From contig NZ_CP094526.1 of NCBI RefSeq assembly GCF_029910095.1, positions 5,766,001 to 5,830,000 on the forward strand: a stretch of 64,000 nt of DNA, written 5' to 3'. The notes beneath the pieces were generated by a model. The model was not told where the DNA came from and made no database searches. It saw only the letters and a program-made list of their open reading frames with translations. Of this stretch, positions 26,153-34,409 are shown one piece after another. The translations under genes and the position numbers were made by a program. Positions within the stretch are counted from its first letter, which is position 1. Each line of letters starts with the position of its first letter. Source of the DNA: Bradyrhizobium sp. ISRA464 (lineage in GTDB: Bacteria > Pseudomonadota > Alphaproteobacteria > Rhizobiales > Xanthobacteraceae).

Positions 26153-26425
26153 ATGCGCAATCCGAACGCCGCCGACGGCCCGGAAGGCTTCCGCAAGTTC
26201 ATCGCCTTCCTGCGCGAGAAATTCCCGAACTCACACAGCAAGATCAAGCGATCATTCGTCGATGGCGATTATGTGATCCTCCACGTCGACGCGGTGCGCG
26301 AGCCCAGCACCCGCGGCAGTGCGATCATCGACATCTTCAAGCTGGAGAGCGGCAAGATCCTCGAGCACCGGGACGCGGTGCAGCCGGTCCCGGAGACTGC
26401 GACGAACAACAGCACGATGTTCTAG
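26153..26425 (+). pseudogene. SnoaL-like protein, N-terminal deletion
   Basis: The frame NPNAADGPEGFRKFIAF...FVDGDYVILHV...IIDIFKLESGKILEHRDAVQ is the C-terminal two-thirds of a SnoaL-like (NTF2-fold) protein. The usual N-terminal helices and strand before NPNAADG are missing; upstream bases (26119-26152) do not supply them. The left end of the IS1380 element starts 6 bases after the stop. A truncated remnant is likely. Confidence 0.65.
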
Positions 26426-26591
26426 CCCGCATTTCTCACAGGGCCGACTGATCTGACAACACCGATTTGGTGTGCCAGTATGGCCATGAAGGGTTGCTGC
26501 GCGGGAAGGCGCGGCTGGCGGGATTAGGTTGTGGGTTTCTCCGGTGGGCCAGTTGGCGATGCCGCGGTTTGGCGCGTCGCAGCTTCGCGTG

Positions 26592-27989
26592 TCAGGCCGG
26601 CGAGGCGCGGGCTCCGGCGGCTTTGGCCAGGCGGTGCGCGGCGATGCCCCACGGTTCGGCGGCCGGACAGGCCGAGGCCATGGCGATCTTGATGCGGCGG
26701 ACGCTGATGCGCACCAGTGCGCCGATCTTCAGGAGCTTGAGGCGGATGGTGCCGCAGGTGGCGTCCGCAAAGATGGTTTCGGCAAGGCCGATGCGCCTCA
26801 GGGCACAGATCAGCACATAGGCCATCGAGGCGAACCACAACCGCAGTTGGTTGGCGCGCATGGTCGCCGCGGAAGTGCGGTCGGCGTAGAGATCGAGCTG
26901 GCACTCCTTGATGCGGTTTTCCATCTCGCCACGGGCGCAGTAAATGTCCTCGTAGAGCTGCCGCGCACCCGCCTCGGCCCGCTTGAGCGAGGTCACGACG
27001 AAGCGCGGATTGGCTTCCCCTTTTGTCCACTCCGCCTTGGCGACGACGCGGCGCCTTCGGCTCCAGGTGCCGCGCGTGCTCCACTGGAAGTCCTTGAAGC
27101 GGCGCGCCGGGCGGCCGGTCTTCTCGGCTGCAGCCCGCGCCGCGGCGAGCTCCTCTTCGATCATGGCGACCAGGCGCGTGTTGCGGGCGAGCCCGAACAG
27201 GTAATCCACGCGGTTCCGTTCGCACCACGCCATCAGCGCCTCGCGCGCAAAGCCACTGTCGGCGCGCAGCAGGATGCGCACGAACGGCCAGTGGACGCGG
27301 ATTTGCCGGACAATCCGCTCGACCTCCGCGACGCTGCCCGCGCTGGCGTCAATGTCGGAGGGCCGCAGCTTGGCCGCCAACAGATGCCGGCCGCAGAACA
27401 CGTACAGCGGCAGATAGCAGTAACAGTCGTAATAGCCGTGGAAGAAGCGTCCTTCCTGATGCCCGTGCAGCGGGTCGTCGGTGGCGTCGAGATCGAGGAT
27501 GATCTGCGCCGGCGGTCGCTTGTGCGCCTCCAGGAATAGCGTCACCGGCAACGCCTCGATCGCCGCCGCGTCGTAGGCGATCTTGTGATAGCGCGAAGGC
27601 TCGTTTCGGCTCAGCTCCAGCCGGTTCAGCGTCGACTTGCCGGCCACCGGCGCGCAGTCCTCGCGCTTGGCCTCAAGCTTGCCCGCCAGCACCGCCATCA
27701 GCGGGTCGTGCCGCAGCTCGTCGTGATCGTTGAGATCTTCGTAGCCAAGTGCAATGCCAAAGACCCGTTGTCCGACCAACGTCCCGACCGCATGCTCGAT
27801 CAAGTCCGGACGGCGATGATCGCGAAAGCAATCTGCAAAACGCCCCACCAGATCGATCGCTCGATCGGCGGCGCCCAGAAGCAGCGCTCCAGCGTCCGAC
27901 GTCACCAGGCCAGCATCAAAGGCCGCTTCCACAGCCCGGCCTTCCACCACTCCAAAATCAAACCGTTCTGCGCTACACTCTGTCGGCAT
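26592..27989 (-). CDS. IS1380-family transposase
   Basis: A 465-residue DDE transposase of the IS1380 type. Family features are LVTSDAGALLLGAADRAIDL, FGIALGYEDLNDHDELRHDP and ILDLDATDDPLHGHQEG (first Asp), then LLRADSGFAREALMAWCE (second Asp) and NRIKECQLDLYADRTS (Glu region). It appears full length. ATG at 27989 gives the usual MPTECS start. Mobility in cis may be impaired since the right repeat is split by an intron, though splicing cannot repair DNA ends. Confidence 0.9.
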   Translation of the reverse strand: MPTECSAERFDFGVVEGRAVEAAFDAGLVTSDAGALLLGAADRAIDLVGRFADCFRDHRRPDLIEHAVGTLVGQRVFGIALGYEDLNDHDELRHDPLMAVLAGKLEAKREDCAPVAGKSTLNRLELSRNEPSRYHKIAYDAAAIEALPVTLFLEAHKRPPAQIILDLDATDDPLHGHQEGRFFHGYYDCYCYLPLYVFCGRHLLAAKLRPSDIDASAGSVAEVERIVRQIRVHWPFVRILLRADSGFAREALMAWCERNRVDYLFGLARNTRLVAMIEEELAAARAAAEKTGRPARRFKDFQWSTRGTWSRRRRVVAKAEWTKGEANPRFVVTSLKRAEAGARQLYEDIYCARGEMENRIKECQLDLYADRTSAATMRANQLRLWFASMAYVLICALRRIGLAETIFADATCGTIRLKLLKIGALVRISVRRIKIAMASACPAAEPWGIAAHRLAKAAGARASPA

Positions 27990-28138
27990 CGGGGCATTCC
28001 TTGAATCATCGCAAAGTCCTTCTCGCAAAAGAACTTTCGCTGATTCGCGCCCCGATGCGCCTCAACACTGGTAGAGTCGGGGAAGGGCGCGGTAGCTTGG
28101 GCCATTCGGCAACGCCCCGTTTCCCTTCCTCGCTCATC

Positions 28139-28170
28139 AAACCGGACGTGCGGAGCTACCGCATCCGGCT
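28139..28170 (-). ncRNA. Group II intron domain V
   Basis: On the minus strand AGCCGGATGCGG, a short loop TAGCT, and CCGCACGTCCGGTTT fold into the small catalytic hairpin with the AGC triad and the internal bulge typical of domain V. It directly follows the RT stop and precedes the domain VI region. Confidence 0.85.
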
Positions 28171-28182
28171 TTCCGACTGGCT

Positions 28183-29511
28183 TCAGTGCAAGGCCCACGG
28201 CGGCGGTCCCAAGTGGACGCGTCGGAGGTGCAAGACCCCGAGCGCGCCAAACACAGCCTCTCGCGGGAAGAGGCGGGTGCCACGCGACGGCACCTTGTGA
28301 CGTCGGACCAGGAATCCGCGGACCCGTTCGTACACATGGTTATCGACGGTCCGGTACGCCGGTTTCCGAGTGCCGTAGCCGAAGTACGTGCTCCAGCCTC
28401 GCAACAAGCGATTGAGCCGGTCACGCACGTCAAGCCAGCACCCGGTGTTGCCGGGGACCAGGATATCGCTCACCTTGGCTTTGAGCCGCTGAACACTCTT
28501 CTTGGACGGGCTCGCGCCCAGATACCAATGGCCATCTTTCCGGTACCGATGCGGCCCGAAGCTATAACCAAGGAAGTCGAAGCTCTCGCGCCGGGCATCC
28601 TTCACCGAGGTTTTCGCCTCGTTGAGCGTCAGCCCGAGTTTCGTCATCACCGCTTTCGTCCACGCCAGAGCCTCGTGCGCATAGCCGCGGCTGAGGATGA
28701 CGAAGTCGTCGGCGTACGAGACGATGTGGGCGCGGAAGGCTTCGCCGCGTCCGGTCAATCGCCAATGCTTCAGGAACCGGTTCATATAGATGACGGAGAG
28801 CAGCGGGCTTGCAACACCGCCTTGCGGTGTGCCGCGCTTGCTGTTCTTGCCGCCACTCATGCGCCGCTTCCCGTTGCCGTCCCGCTCCTCGACCGGCGCT
28901 TGCAGCCACAGCTTGATCAGCCACAGCACATGCCGGTCAACGATGCGTCGGGCCACCGATTTGAGGAGGTCCGAATGCGGGATCGTGTCGAAATATTTCG
29001 ACAAATCGGCGTCAACCACGTCGGTATAGCCCCGGCAAATCAGCCGGTGCGTTTCCTTGATCGCATCGACCGCGCTGCGACGCGGACGATAGCCATAAGC
29101 ACTGTCCTCGAAGTCCGCTTCGAATATCGGTTCCAACACGAGTTTGGCGGCAGTCTGAATGACGCGACAGCGGATCGTGGGAATGCCGAGCGCGCGCTCG
29201 CCTCCCCCGGGCTTCGGGATCATCACCCGCCGCACCGGATCGGGTCGGTACGTCTTCGAAACGAGGTCCTCGCGCAGCCCCGCTAACCATGCTTCCACGC
29301 CCGACGCCTCGATCTGCTCAAAGGTCACCCCGTCAACACCAGGCGCACCCGCATTGGCACGGGCCAGCGCGTAGGCGTGGCGCAGAATGTCCTCACGGCA
29401 GATCTTGTCGTAGAGCAAATAGAAGCGGTAGGCAGGCTCCGCCTTCGCCTTGCAATAGAGCTTTCTCTGAAGGGTCCTGATCCTTTCAGGCGTTTCGAGG
29501 CTCATCGCCAA
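28183..29511 (-). CDS. ltrA: Group II intron reverse transcriptase/maturase
   Basis: A 442-residue intron-encoded protein. Reverse transcriptase motifs run from about 60 to 300: VMIPKPGGGERALGIPT, VVDADLSKYFDTIPH, RGTPQGGVASPLLS and the catalytic YADD in AHIVSYADDFVILSRG. The maturase domain follows (about 310-400, LLRGWSTYFGYGTRKPAY). No HNH endonuclease is present, as in several bacterial classes. Length and motifs suggest an intact protein that splices and mobilises its host intron. Confidence 0.93.
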   Translation of the reverse strand: MAMSLETPERIRTLQRKLYCKAKAEPAYRFYLLYDKICREDILRHAYALARANAGAPGVDGVTFEQIEASGVEAWLAGLREDLVSKTYRPDPVRRVMIPKPGGGERALGIPTIRCRVIQTAAKLVLEPIFEADFEDSAYGYRPRRSAVDAIKETHRLICRGYTDVVDADLSKYFDTIPHSDLLKSVARRIVDRHVLWLIKLWLQAPVEERDGNGKRRMSGGKNSKRGTPQGGVASPLLSVIYMNRFLKHWRLTGRGEAFRAHIVSYADDFVILSRGYAHEALAWTKAVMTKLGLTLNEAKTSVKDARRESFDFLGYSFGPHRYRKDGHWYLGASPSKKSVQRLKAKVSDILVPGNTGCWLDVRDRLNRLLRGWSTYFGYGTRKPAYRTVDNHVYERVRGFLVRRHKVPSRGTRLFPREAVFGALGVLHLRRVHLGPPPWALH

Positions 29512-30187
29512 TCACCTGTTTCCTCACCGTCTTTGAAAGCACACCAGAAGTCAGGGACCTTCCCTCCGCCGGCATTACCCGGTTTCAACGGTACCGCGTC
29601 CCTGTCCGACTCCCGCTGCAGGCCGCCGCCAATTGCGACGTTGAAGACGCGACCTCCGCCCGCTGCGGGTCTCCCCCGATTACCCGCATCGCCCTTCCAG
29701 CGTGCCGAGTCCACTACCCCGGCGGATCAAACAGGTGCGCACGTCGATTGCTTCCCTATCCACACGGCCTTCCCCGTATCTCAGGCGGGTCGGCATCCGC
29801 ATCTTCACTTTCGAGGCCTGCTCAGACTTCACTCATATTACGGCCCGCTGGATTGCTCGACCGCCCAAGGCGGCCTTTGTCACGAGGCTTCGAACCGGCC
29901 GGTTACCCGACCGATCCGCTCGTCAGCTACCAGATCAATCGACAACTATCTGGGTGGAATCCTCCTCCACTGGTGATGCGCGCCGTCGGGGCGCACTGAG
30001 AAATTCTGGTTAGCACGCGACCAACCCAACTGATCGAACCGTGCCTTGACGCCGATGGACGCTGAACAGTGGCTTACCCTCGGTACAGGCCCATTAGCAG
30101 CGCAGAAAGCTTCGTTGCAGACGAACTGCCAGCCCGCCCGATCTCGTTGGCTTCGTTTGCGGTGCTAACAACAGAAAGGAAAGAACC

Positions 30188-31090
30188 TTACTGATCAGCT
30201 CCGAGGCTTCGAGCCAGTTCAGCAGCAGCTTCAAAGCGAGAGCGGGTATTCTCCGCCATGCGTTTCAGGCCCATTCGTCGGCTCATGAGCTCCGCTGTCT
30301 TGCTTATCGTGTGACCTGCGGCCAAAAATGAAGCTGCAAGGGACGCCAATTCGACCAACGGGACATCCGGATGGTCCCGGACCTCTTTGGAAGCATCCCG
30401 GAACGGCACCAACTTCTGCGAGTCAGCACCGGGCCATACTATCGACCGGTTATCTTCTGATGATCGCGCAAATACTGGGTCGGTGACATCCCGAGTAATC
30501 TGGAGCAGCTTTCCCGTTGCTCTTGCCAGACCATGAACGCGCGCGATCCGGCGCGCCACCAGCTCGTCGAAAACCGGGCCCTCTGATCTGATGACGTGCG
30601 TCACCATGCGCTCGATCACGGCTCGGTATTCGGGCTGGTACAGCTTGTCCTTGGTTATGGTCTCACCGAGCGATTCGAAGTCCGTGGGTTCATAGGTGAG
30701 ACCCGCTCCTTGATCCTGAGCGCGGTGACGCGGTTCAGCCTGGCCGGCTGCGATCTGCCGGGCAGGCACATCGAAGGGAGCCGTTACGCGCGGCCTCCAA
30801 CGGACAATCCTGTCTCGGGCGGCTCCAGGTCCTGCCTCCGGGCCGCTGTCCACGAGCCGGCTCATGGGGAGGCGAGCAGGCGTGTCGTCAAAGATCCTGA
30901 TCACCAACCCGAGAGCATCCAGTGTTTGGATCAAAAGGTGCAACGGGGCGGCCGCTTTGCCCTTCTCAAGATCAACCAACCACTGTCGCCCGACGCCTGA
31001 CCGCATGGCTAGATCGCGCTGTGACCAACCGAGCAGAAGACGGCGCTCACGAATGAGAAGTCCAAGATCTCTGGGACGTCGAACGTACAC
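30188..31090 (-). CDS. XRE/HipB-like HTH protein fused to a DUF3320-like domain
   Basis: A 300-residue protein. Residues about 6-65 are a HipB-type helix-turn-helix (LGLLIRERRLLLGWSQRDLA, SGVGRQWLVDLEKGKA). The C-terminal half contains VIERMVTHVIRSEGPVFDELVARRIA and a following wedge that resembles DUF3320, a domain normally found at the end of large DUF4011-type helicases in defence loci. The GTG at 31090 is preferred because AGGAG is 5 bases upstream; an ATG at 31108 lies inside an operator. Tandem palindromes at the promoter suggest self-repression. No toxin gene follows on the same strand. Confidence 0.65.
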   Translation of the reverse strand: MYVRRPRDLGLLIRERRLLLGWSQRDLAMRSGVGRQWLVDLEKGKAAAPLHLLIQTLDALGLVIRIFDDTPARLPMSRLVDSGPEAGPGAARDRIVRWRPRVTAPFDVPARQIAAGQAEPRHRAQDQGAGLTYEPTDFESLGETITKDKLYQPEYRAVIERMVTHVIRSEGPVFDELVARRIARVHGLARATGKLLQITRDVTDPVFARSSEDNRSIVWPGADSQKLVPFRDASKEVRDHPDVPLVELASLAASFLAAGHTISKTAELMSRRMGLKRMAENTRSRFEAAAELARSLGADQ

Positions 31091-31100
31091 GGAAACTCCT

Positions 31101-31166
31101 GTCGCCATTTGACGACATTTCAGTCGCCAAATGACGACAGTATATAAAATACATCAATAATTTCAA
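31101..31166 (-). promoter_or_regulatory. Promoter with tandem palindromic operators
   Basis: Minus-strand -35 TTGAAA (31166-31161), 16-base spacer and -10 TATACT (31144-31139). Immediately downstream lie two near-palindromes, TGTCGTCATTTGGCGACT (31139-31122) and TGTCGTCAAATGGCGACA (31117-31100), 22 bp apart, that is two helical turns. This is the layout of an autoregulated XRE operator. Confidence 0.7.
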
Positions 31167-31318
31167 CGCTTGAATATCGTCAATCCTAGCCGACGCGAAG
31201 TTTGACGCGTTAAGCAATTGTCTGGGCTGATTTCGCCGCGCATCTTTTGGGTGAGAGATTGGCATTGATTTATTTTTGATTGTTGGCAGTAACGAGGGGA
31301 GCAAGTTAGAGACTTCGG

Positions 31319-32302
31319 ATGGCACAGCGAGAGGACGCGACCGGACGGACGGTGACCCGTACCCGAGAAACGATAGCTCATTACCGAGAGCGGTACCTGA
31401 GCCTCTGCCGGCTCGCAGGAGTGCATCTCAATGACTTGCCGGGGGCCATTAGATGGTTCGTCGATGAGCACAATCGCTGGGTGAAGTCGACCATTAACCT
31501 GTACCGAGCCGCGCTGATTCAAGCCATCGAGGATGCCGGACCCGAGCTTGCAAACGCCAGTGCTGAAGAGCTGTTGGCGAGCCTTAAACCGGGTCCGCAG
31601 CCCCGCAAATCTGGCTCCCCTAAGACCTCAGCGCGGAAGAGAAAGTCCGTCCCGGAGGCCGAGTTCGCTCTGCTCATGGACCGGCTGAGAAACAGAGGAG
31701 ATCATCCCGATGACCGTCTGGCGGCTCGGTTGCTCAATCACAATGTCCGTTTGTTCCTCCGCCCAAGTGAGTGGCGAACGGCGATCATCCAGGGAAATAC
31801 TTTGATTATAAGAAATGGAAAGGCCACGAACGGGAGGGCATTGGGCACTCATCGTCAGCTGGACTTGAAGGATTACGGCGGCAAAGGTGTAAGCGACCTT
31901 TCCAAGCTGTTGGTGTTCTTGAGAAAGCGAGCACAGGGAGCCGAGAGCTTTCGTCATCTTTGGGGAAGTTTAGCCTCGCGAATAGCCAGGGCCTGCAAGG
32001 AGATCGGCATAAAACGAGTGTCGCCGTATTCAACGCGTCACATCGGAATGGCCAACGCCAAATCCTGGATGTCACCTGAAGAGGTGGCGGCAACTGCGGG
32101 ACATAAGACCACGGCGACAGCAACGGCCCATTATGCCAAGCGTCGCACCGGATGGCGCACTAAACCTTTGGGTGTTGCTCGTCCCATGGCGGAGGATGTG
32201 GCAAAGGTGATCAGATCCCCGAAGGTACGTAGAGAAACGAATTTGGAGCTCATAAGAAAGCGCAAGGAGCCTGAAGACGATACGCCCGCCCTCAAATTCT
32301 GA
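31319..32302 (+). CDS. Atypical tyrosine recombinase/integrase-like protein
   Basis: A 327-residue protein with a SAM-like N-terminal region (about 10-85) and a C-terminal tyrosine-recombinase fold. Catalytic residues seen are Arg148 in LFLRPSEW, Arg240-His241 in YSTRHIGMA (Tyr237 replaces the usual His of HxLR), His262 in AGHKTT and Tyr272 in TAHYAKR. So the core appears mostly intact but divergent. It is divergent from the XRE-DUF3320 gene with 228 bases between starts. No tRNA or obvious att repeat is nearby, so its target is unknown. Confidence 0.65.
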   Translation: MAQREDATGRTVTRTRETIAHYRERYLSLCRLAGVHLNDLPGAIRWFVDEHNRWVKSTINLYRAALIQAIEDAGPELANASAEELLASLKPGPQPRKSGSPKTSARKRKSVPEAEFALLMDRLRNRGDHPDDRLAARLLNHNVRLFLRPSEWRTAIIQGNTLIIRNGKATNGRALGTHRQLDLKDYGGKGVSDLSKLLVFLRKRAQGAESFRHLWGSLASRIARACKEIGIKRVSPYSTRHIGMANAKSWMSPEEVAATAGHKTTATATAHYAKRRTGWRTKPLGVARPMAEDVAKVIRSPKVRRETNLELIRKRKEPEDDTPALKF

Positions 32303-32422
32303 CGCAGTCGCGCGCCTGCGACTGGCGATCATGTCAATGGCGCTCACCCTCCCTGCCGGATGCAGCCTGGGGCCTTCGGCGGCCAATGCGGATCATCGAT
32401 CAGGCCAGAACCCGATACGGCT

Positions 32423-33120
32423 CTAGGCATGTTGGCCAAGGGCCATCCAGCTTCGATAGAGCATGTAGATCGCAACCGCGAAGATCAGCGCAGCGAAGAC
32501 GTTGTTGAGCGCGCCCCTCTTGCCGGCGAGGTGTTTGGCCAACCGCGCGCCGAGCAGGCCGCCAACGCCGCCGCCCGCAAGGAAAACGACCGCAAGCCTC
32601 CGATCGACCAGGCCGAAGAACGCGTAGTTGGCTGCGGTGGTGGGCCCAAATGCCGTGACCGAGACGAGCGAGGACCCGACGGCATTGAGAATCGGCATCC
32701 CGGTCGCCAATATCAGGGCGGGCACGATCAGGAAGCCGCCGCCGATGCCGAAAAAGCCCGACAAGGCGCCGGTCGCAAGGCCGAGACCTACGAGCGCTGG
32801 GAAATTTTCGCTGACCGAGCGCCACGGCAAAATCGCCGTCGTCCGCCCGCTTGCGCAGCATCAGCGCGCTGACGATGACCATCAATAGCGCGAAGATCAG
32901 GAGCAGTTTTTGGCCGTCGAGCATATTGCCAAGCGTTGAGCCGCCGAACGCACCCACGATGCCCGCCACCGCAAACACGCTTGCGCACGGCCATTTCACA
33001 TTGCCCGCTTTGTCATGGTTCGCCAGATTGAGCCCCGCATTCGCCGCCACCGCGCGATCGCGCTCGTGCCGATCGCGAGATGCTGGTTCGCGACACCGAC
33101 GAGATAAACCATCATCCGCC
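32423..33120 (-). pseudogene. TauE/SafE sulfite exporter-like pseudogene
   Basis: The N-terminal half reads MMVYLVGVANQHLAIGTSA...GFLGGSTLGNM-like segments up to LMLRKRADDGDF in one frame, and the rest (FPALVGLGLATGALSGFFGIGGGFLIVPALIL to the stop at 32423) in another. A frameshift near 32810-32830 separates them. The first ~25 residues, including the opening GGGG motif, are missing at 33120, where an IS256 remnant begins. The gene for this membrane permease is therefore doubly broken. Confidence 0.8.
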
Positions 33121-33317
33121 TCGTCGGCGCGATCCTCTCGAACAGAACGATGAATGGGCCGTCCAGCGCGGCCGATACATGACGCCGGAAACCATCGCCC
33201 CGTTGCGCGATGATCCCGCCGTCAGCTTCCCGGCAATCGCCACTGACCGATCCGGCCCATGCCGGCGAACGTGGTGAACTCCGCTTAGCTACACCACGCC
33301 AGGGGACACGATCTTAT
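33108..33317 (+). pseudogene. IS256-family transposase, C-terminal relic
   Basis: IIRLVGAIL in one frame is followed, after a one-base loss near 33138, by LEQNDEWAVQRGRYMTPETI and the tail of an IS256-type transposase. About 70 bases later GTGGTGAACTCCGC and CAGGGGACACGATC look like the element's right end. Everything upstream is gone. Its insertion probably removed the start of the TauE gene. Confidence 0.7.
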
Positions 33318-33997
33318 CCGATTTCTCGCCGGGATAAAGCCTATCAGCGCCCGAGATCCCAATATGTCCTTCAATCTTCCTCTCGAACTAGATGAACTCG
33401 AACCCGAACGCTGGGACTATCTCGATGTCTATCAATTAAGGACGGACCTCCACTGCCTAACCGTTCCAGGCCGAAACTGCCCAATTCACCCTGCCTCGCG
33501 TGCGCGGGCTGAGCCGATCCCGCAAACTTCGCCAATGCGACAAACCATGGTTCGACCTAAAGCTTAGACGCGCGGAGTGACTCAACTGAGCAGCCCCTAC
33601 TGCCCTGGCGCTTCGCGACGCCTTACCCACTGCATGATCCCGGTCGCTTTGTGCGCAAAGTCGGCATGGAGTTGCTCTGTCACACCACCAAGATTGTCGG
33701 TAGATTGCTTAGCTCGCTTACCTGGAGCTGCCGACCGCTGGCATCTGATGGAGAACGCCAGTCGGGCCTTCCAGCTTGGCAAACAGTTTCAGCGCACTGC
33801 CCAGGCGGCGGTGGAGAGCAGGCGGCATTTGTCGTTGCTCTCTGGAGGACATTAACCATGCCGTATCATCGAGGCTGGCGCTTGTCCGGTGAAGTTCCAT
33901 ATATGATTGCACTTCGCGGTACATGCGAAGCGGCCGCTGCCGGTGCTGGTAACACCGACAACGGCCTAACCACAAACCGACTTTAGGAGAGTCAGTC
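33318..33997. other. 680-bp stretch without a supported gene
   Basis: Short frames exist (for example one at 33364-33567 starting MSFNLPLELDELEPERWDY) but none shows family resemblance, good coding bias along its length and a convincing ribosome site together. The last 140 bases may contain the promoter of the small gene at 33998. Confidence 0.5.
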
Positions 33998-34159
33998 ATG
34001 GCTAAGAGCCCTTATAGCGCCGATTCGGTGTCTCTGCCCCCGTCCTCCCTGGTGATTCAGGCCCGGTCCAACGCGACCAACGCCAGCTGCGCTGCGTCCA
34101 ATTTGGCAGTCGCCGCGGCTGACGAGGCCTCGGCCGTCACCCCGTTCTTCATCGGCTAG
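33998..34159 (+). CDS. Small Ser/Ala-rich protein of unknown function
   Basis: A 53-residue frame, MAKSPYSADSVSLPPSSL...ending TPFFIG, preceded by TTTAGGAGAGTCAGTC, a strong ribosome site 7 bases before the ATG. It contains one cysteine, no clear membrane helix and a low-complexity Ala/Ser/Asn centre. It lies 250 bases before the GIY-YIG-like gene in the same direction and may be the first gene of that cassette. I recognise no family. Confidence 0.5.
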   Translation: MAKSPYSADSVSLPPSSLVIQARSNATNASCAASNLAVAAADEASAVTPFFIG

Positions 34160-34409
34160 ACCAGATCGCGAGACCTTACGTCGCGTGACGCAGATGCGCC
34201 ACATGGACCAGTCCGCTTCGTTTCGATCTTTCGGCCGTGCTCTCGGATCCAATTTATCCGTTTCACCCGACCGCAGGCTGAGGTCGAGACGCCAATGAGG
34301 GCAAACACCTTTCGCTGCGACGATCCGCACGAAAGGATGACGCCTCAAAGGCACGGTCTTGTCCGACGACGTTTGCCTCGCGATCTCTCACGCCAGAGAG
34401 GTCCTCACA

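Larger units (their letters stand above)
28071..29996 (-). mobile_element. Group II intron
   Basis: Read on the minus strand, the intron begins GTGCGCCCCGACGGCGC (5' end at 29996) and ends GACTCTAC at 28071, about 1.93 kb. The 485 bases from 29996 to 29512 are non-coding and hold the ribozyme domains I-IV stem; the RT gene lies in domain IV. Domain V is at 28170-28139. It sits in the terminal repeat of an IS1380 element in the orientation of the transposase. Confidence 0.85.
26431..30004. mobile_element. IS1380-family element split by a group II intron
   Basis: The left inverted repeat reads ATTTCTCACAG at 26431-26441. The matching right repeat, read inward on the minus strand, is ATTTCTCA (30004-29997) then CAG (28070-28068), interrupted exactly by the group II intron at 28071-29996. 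Joining the exons restores an 11-base match. The flanks CTAG (26423-26426) and TTAG (30010-30013) may be a decayed target duplication. The element carries one transposase gene on the minus strand. Confidence 0.65.

Noticed and set aside
24634..26247. 537-codon minus-strand frame ending with the PhaE-like protein
   Set aside because: Only the last 128 codons look real; the upstream part is antisense to the alpha/beta hydrolase at 25192-26118.
30188..31090. HipA-type kinase partner for the HipB-like protein
   Set aside because: No HipA motifs in the gene or on either side; the C-terminal part looks like DUF3320 instead.
32400..33050. Intact 216-residue membrane protein
   Set aside because: After residue ~90 the frame leaves the TauE similarity, which continues in another frame, so it is a frameshifted pseudogene.
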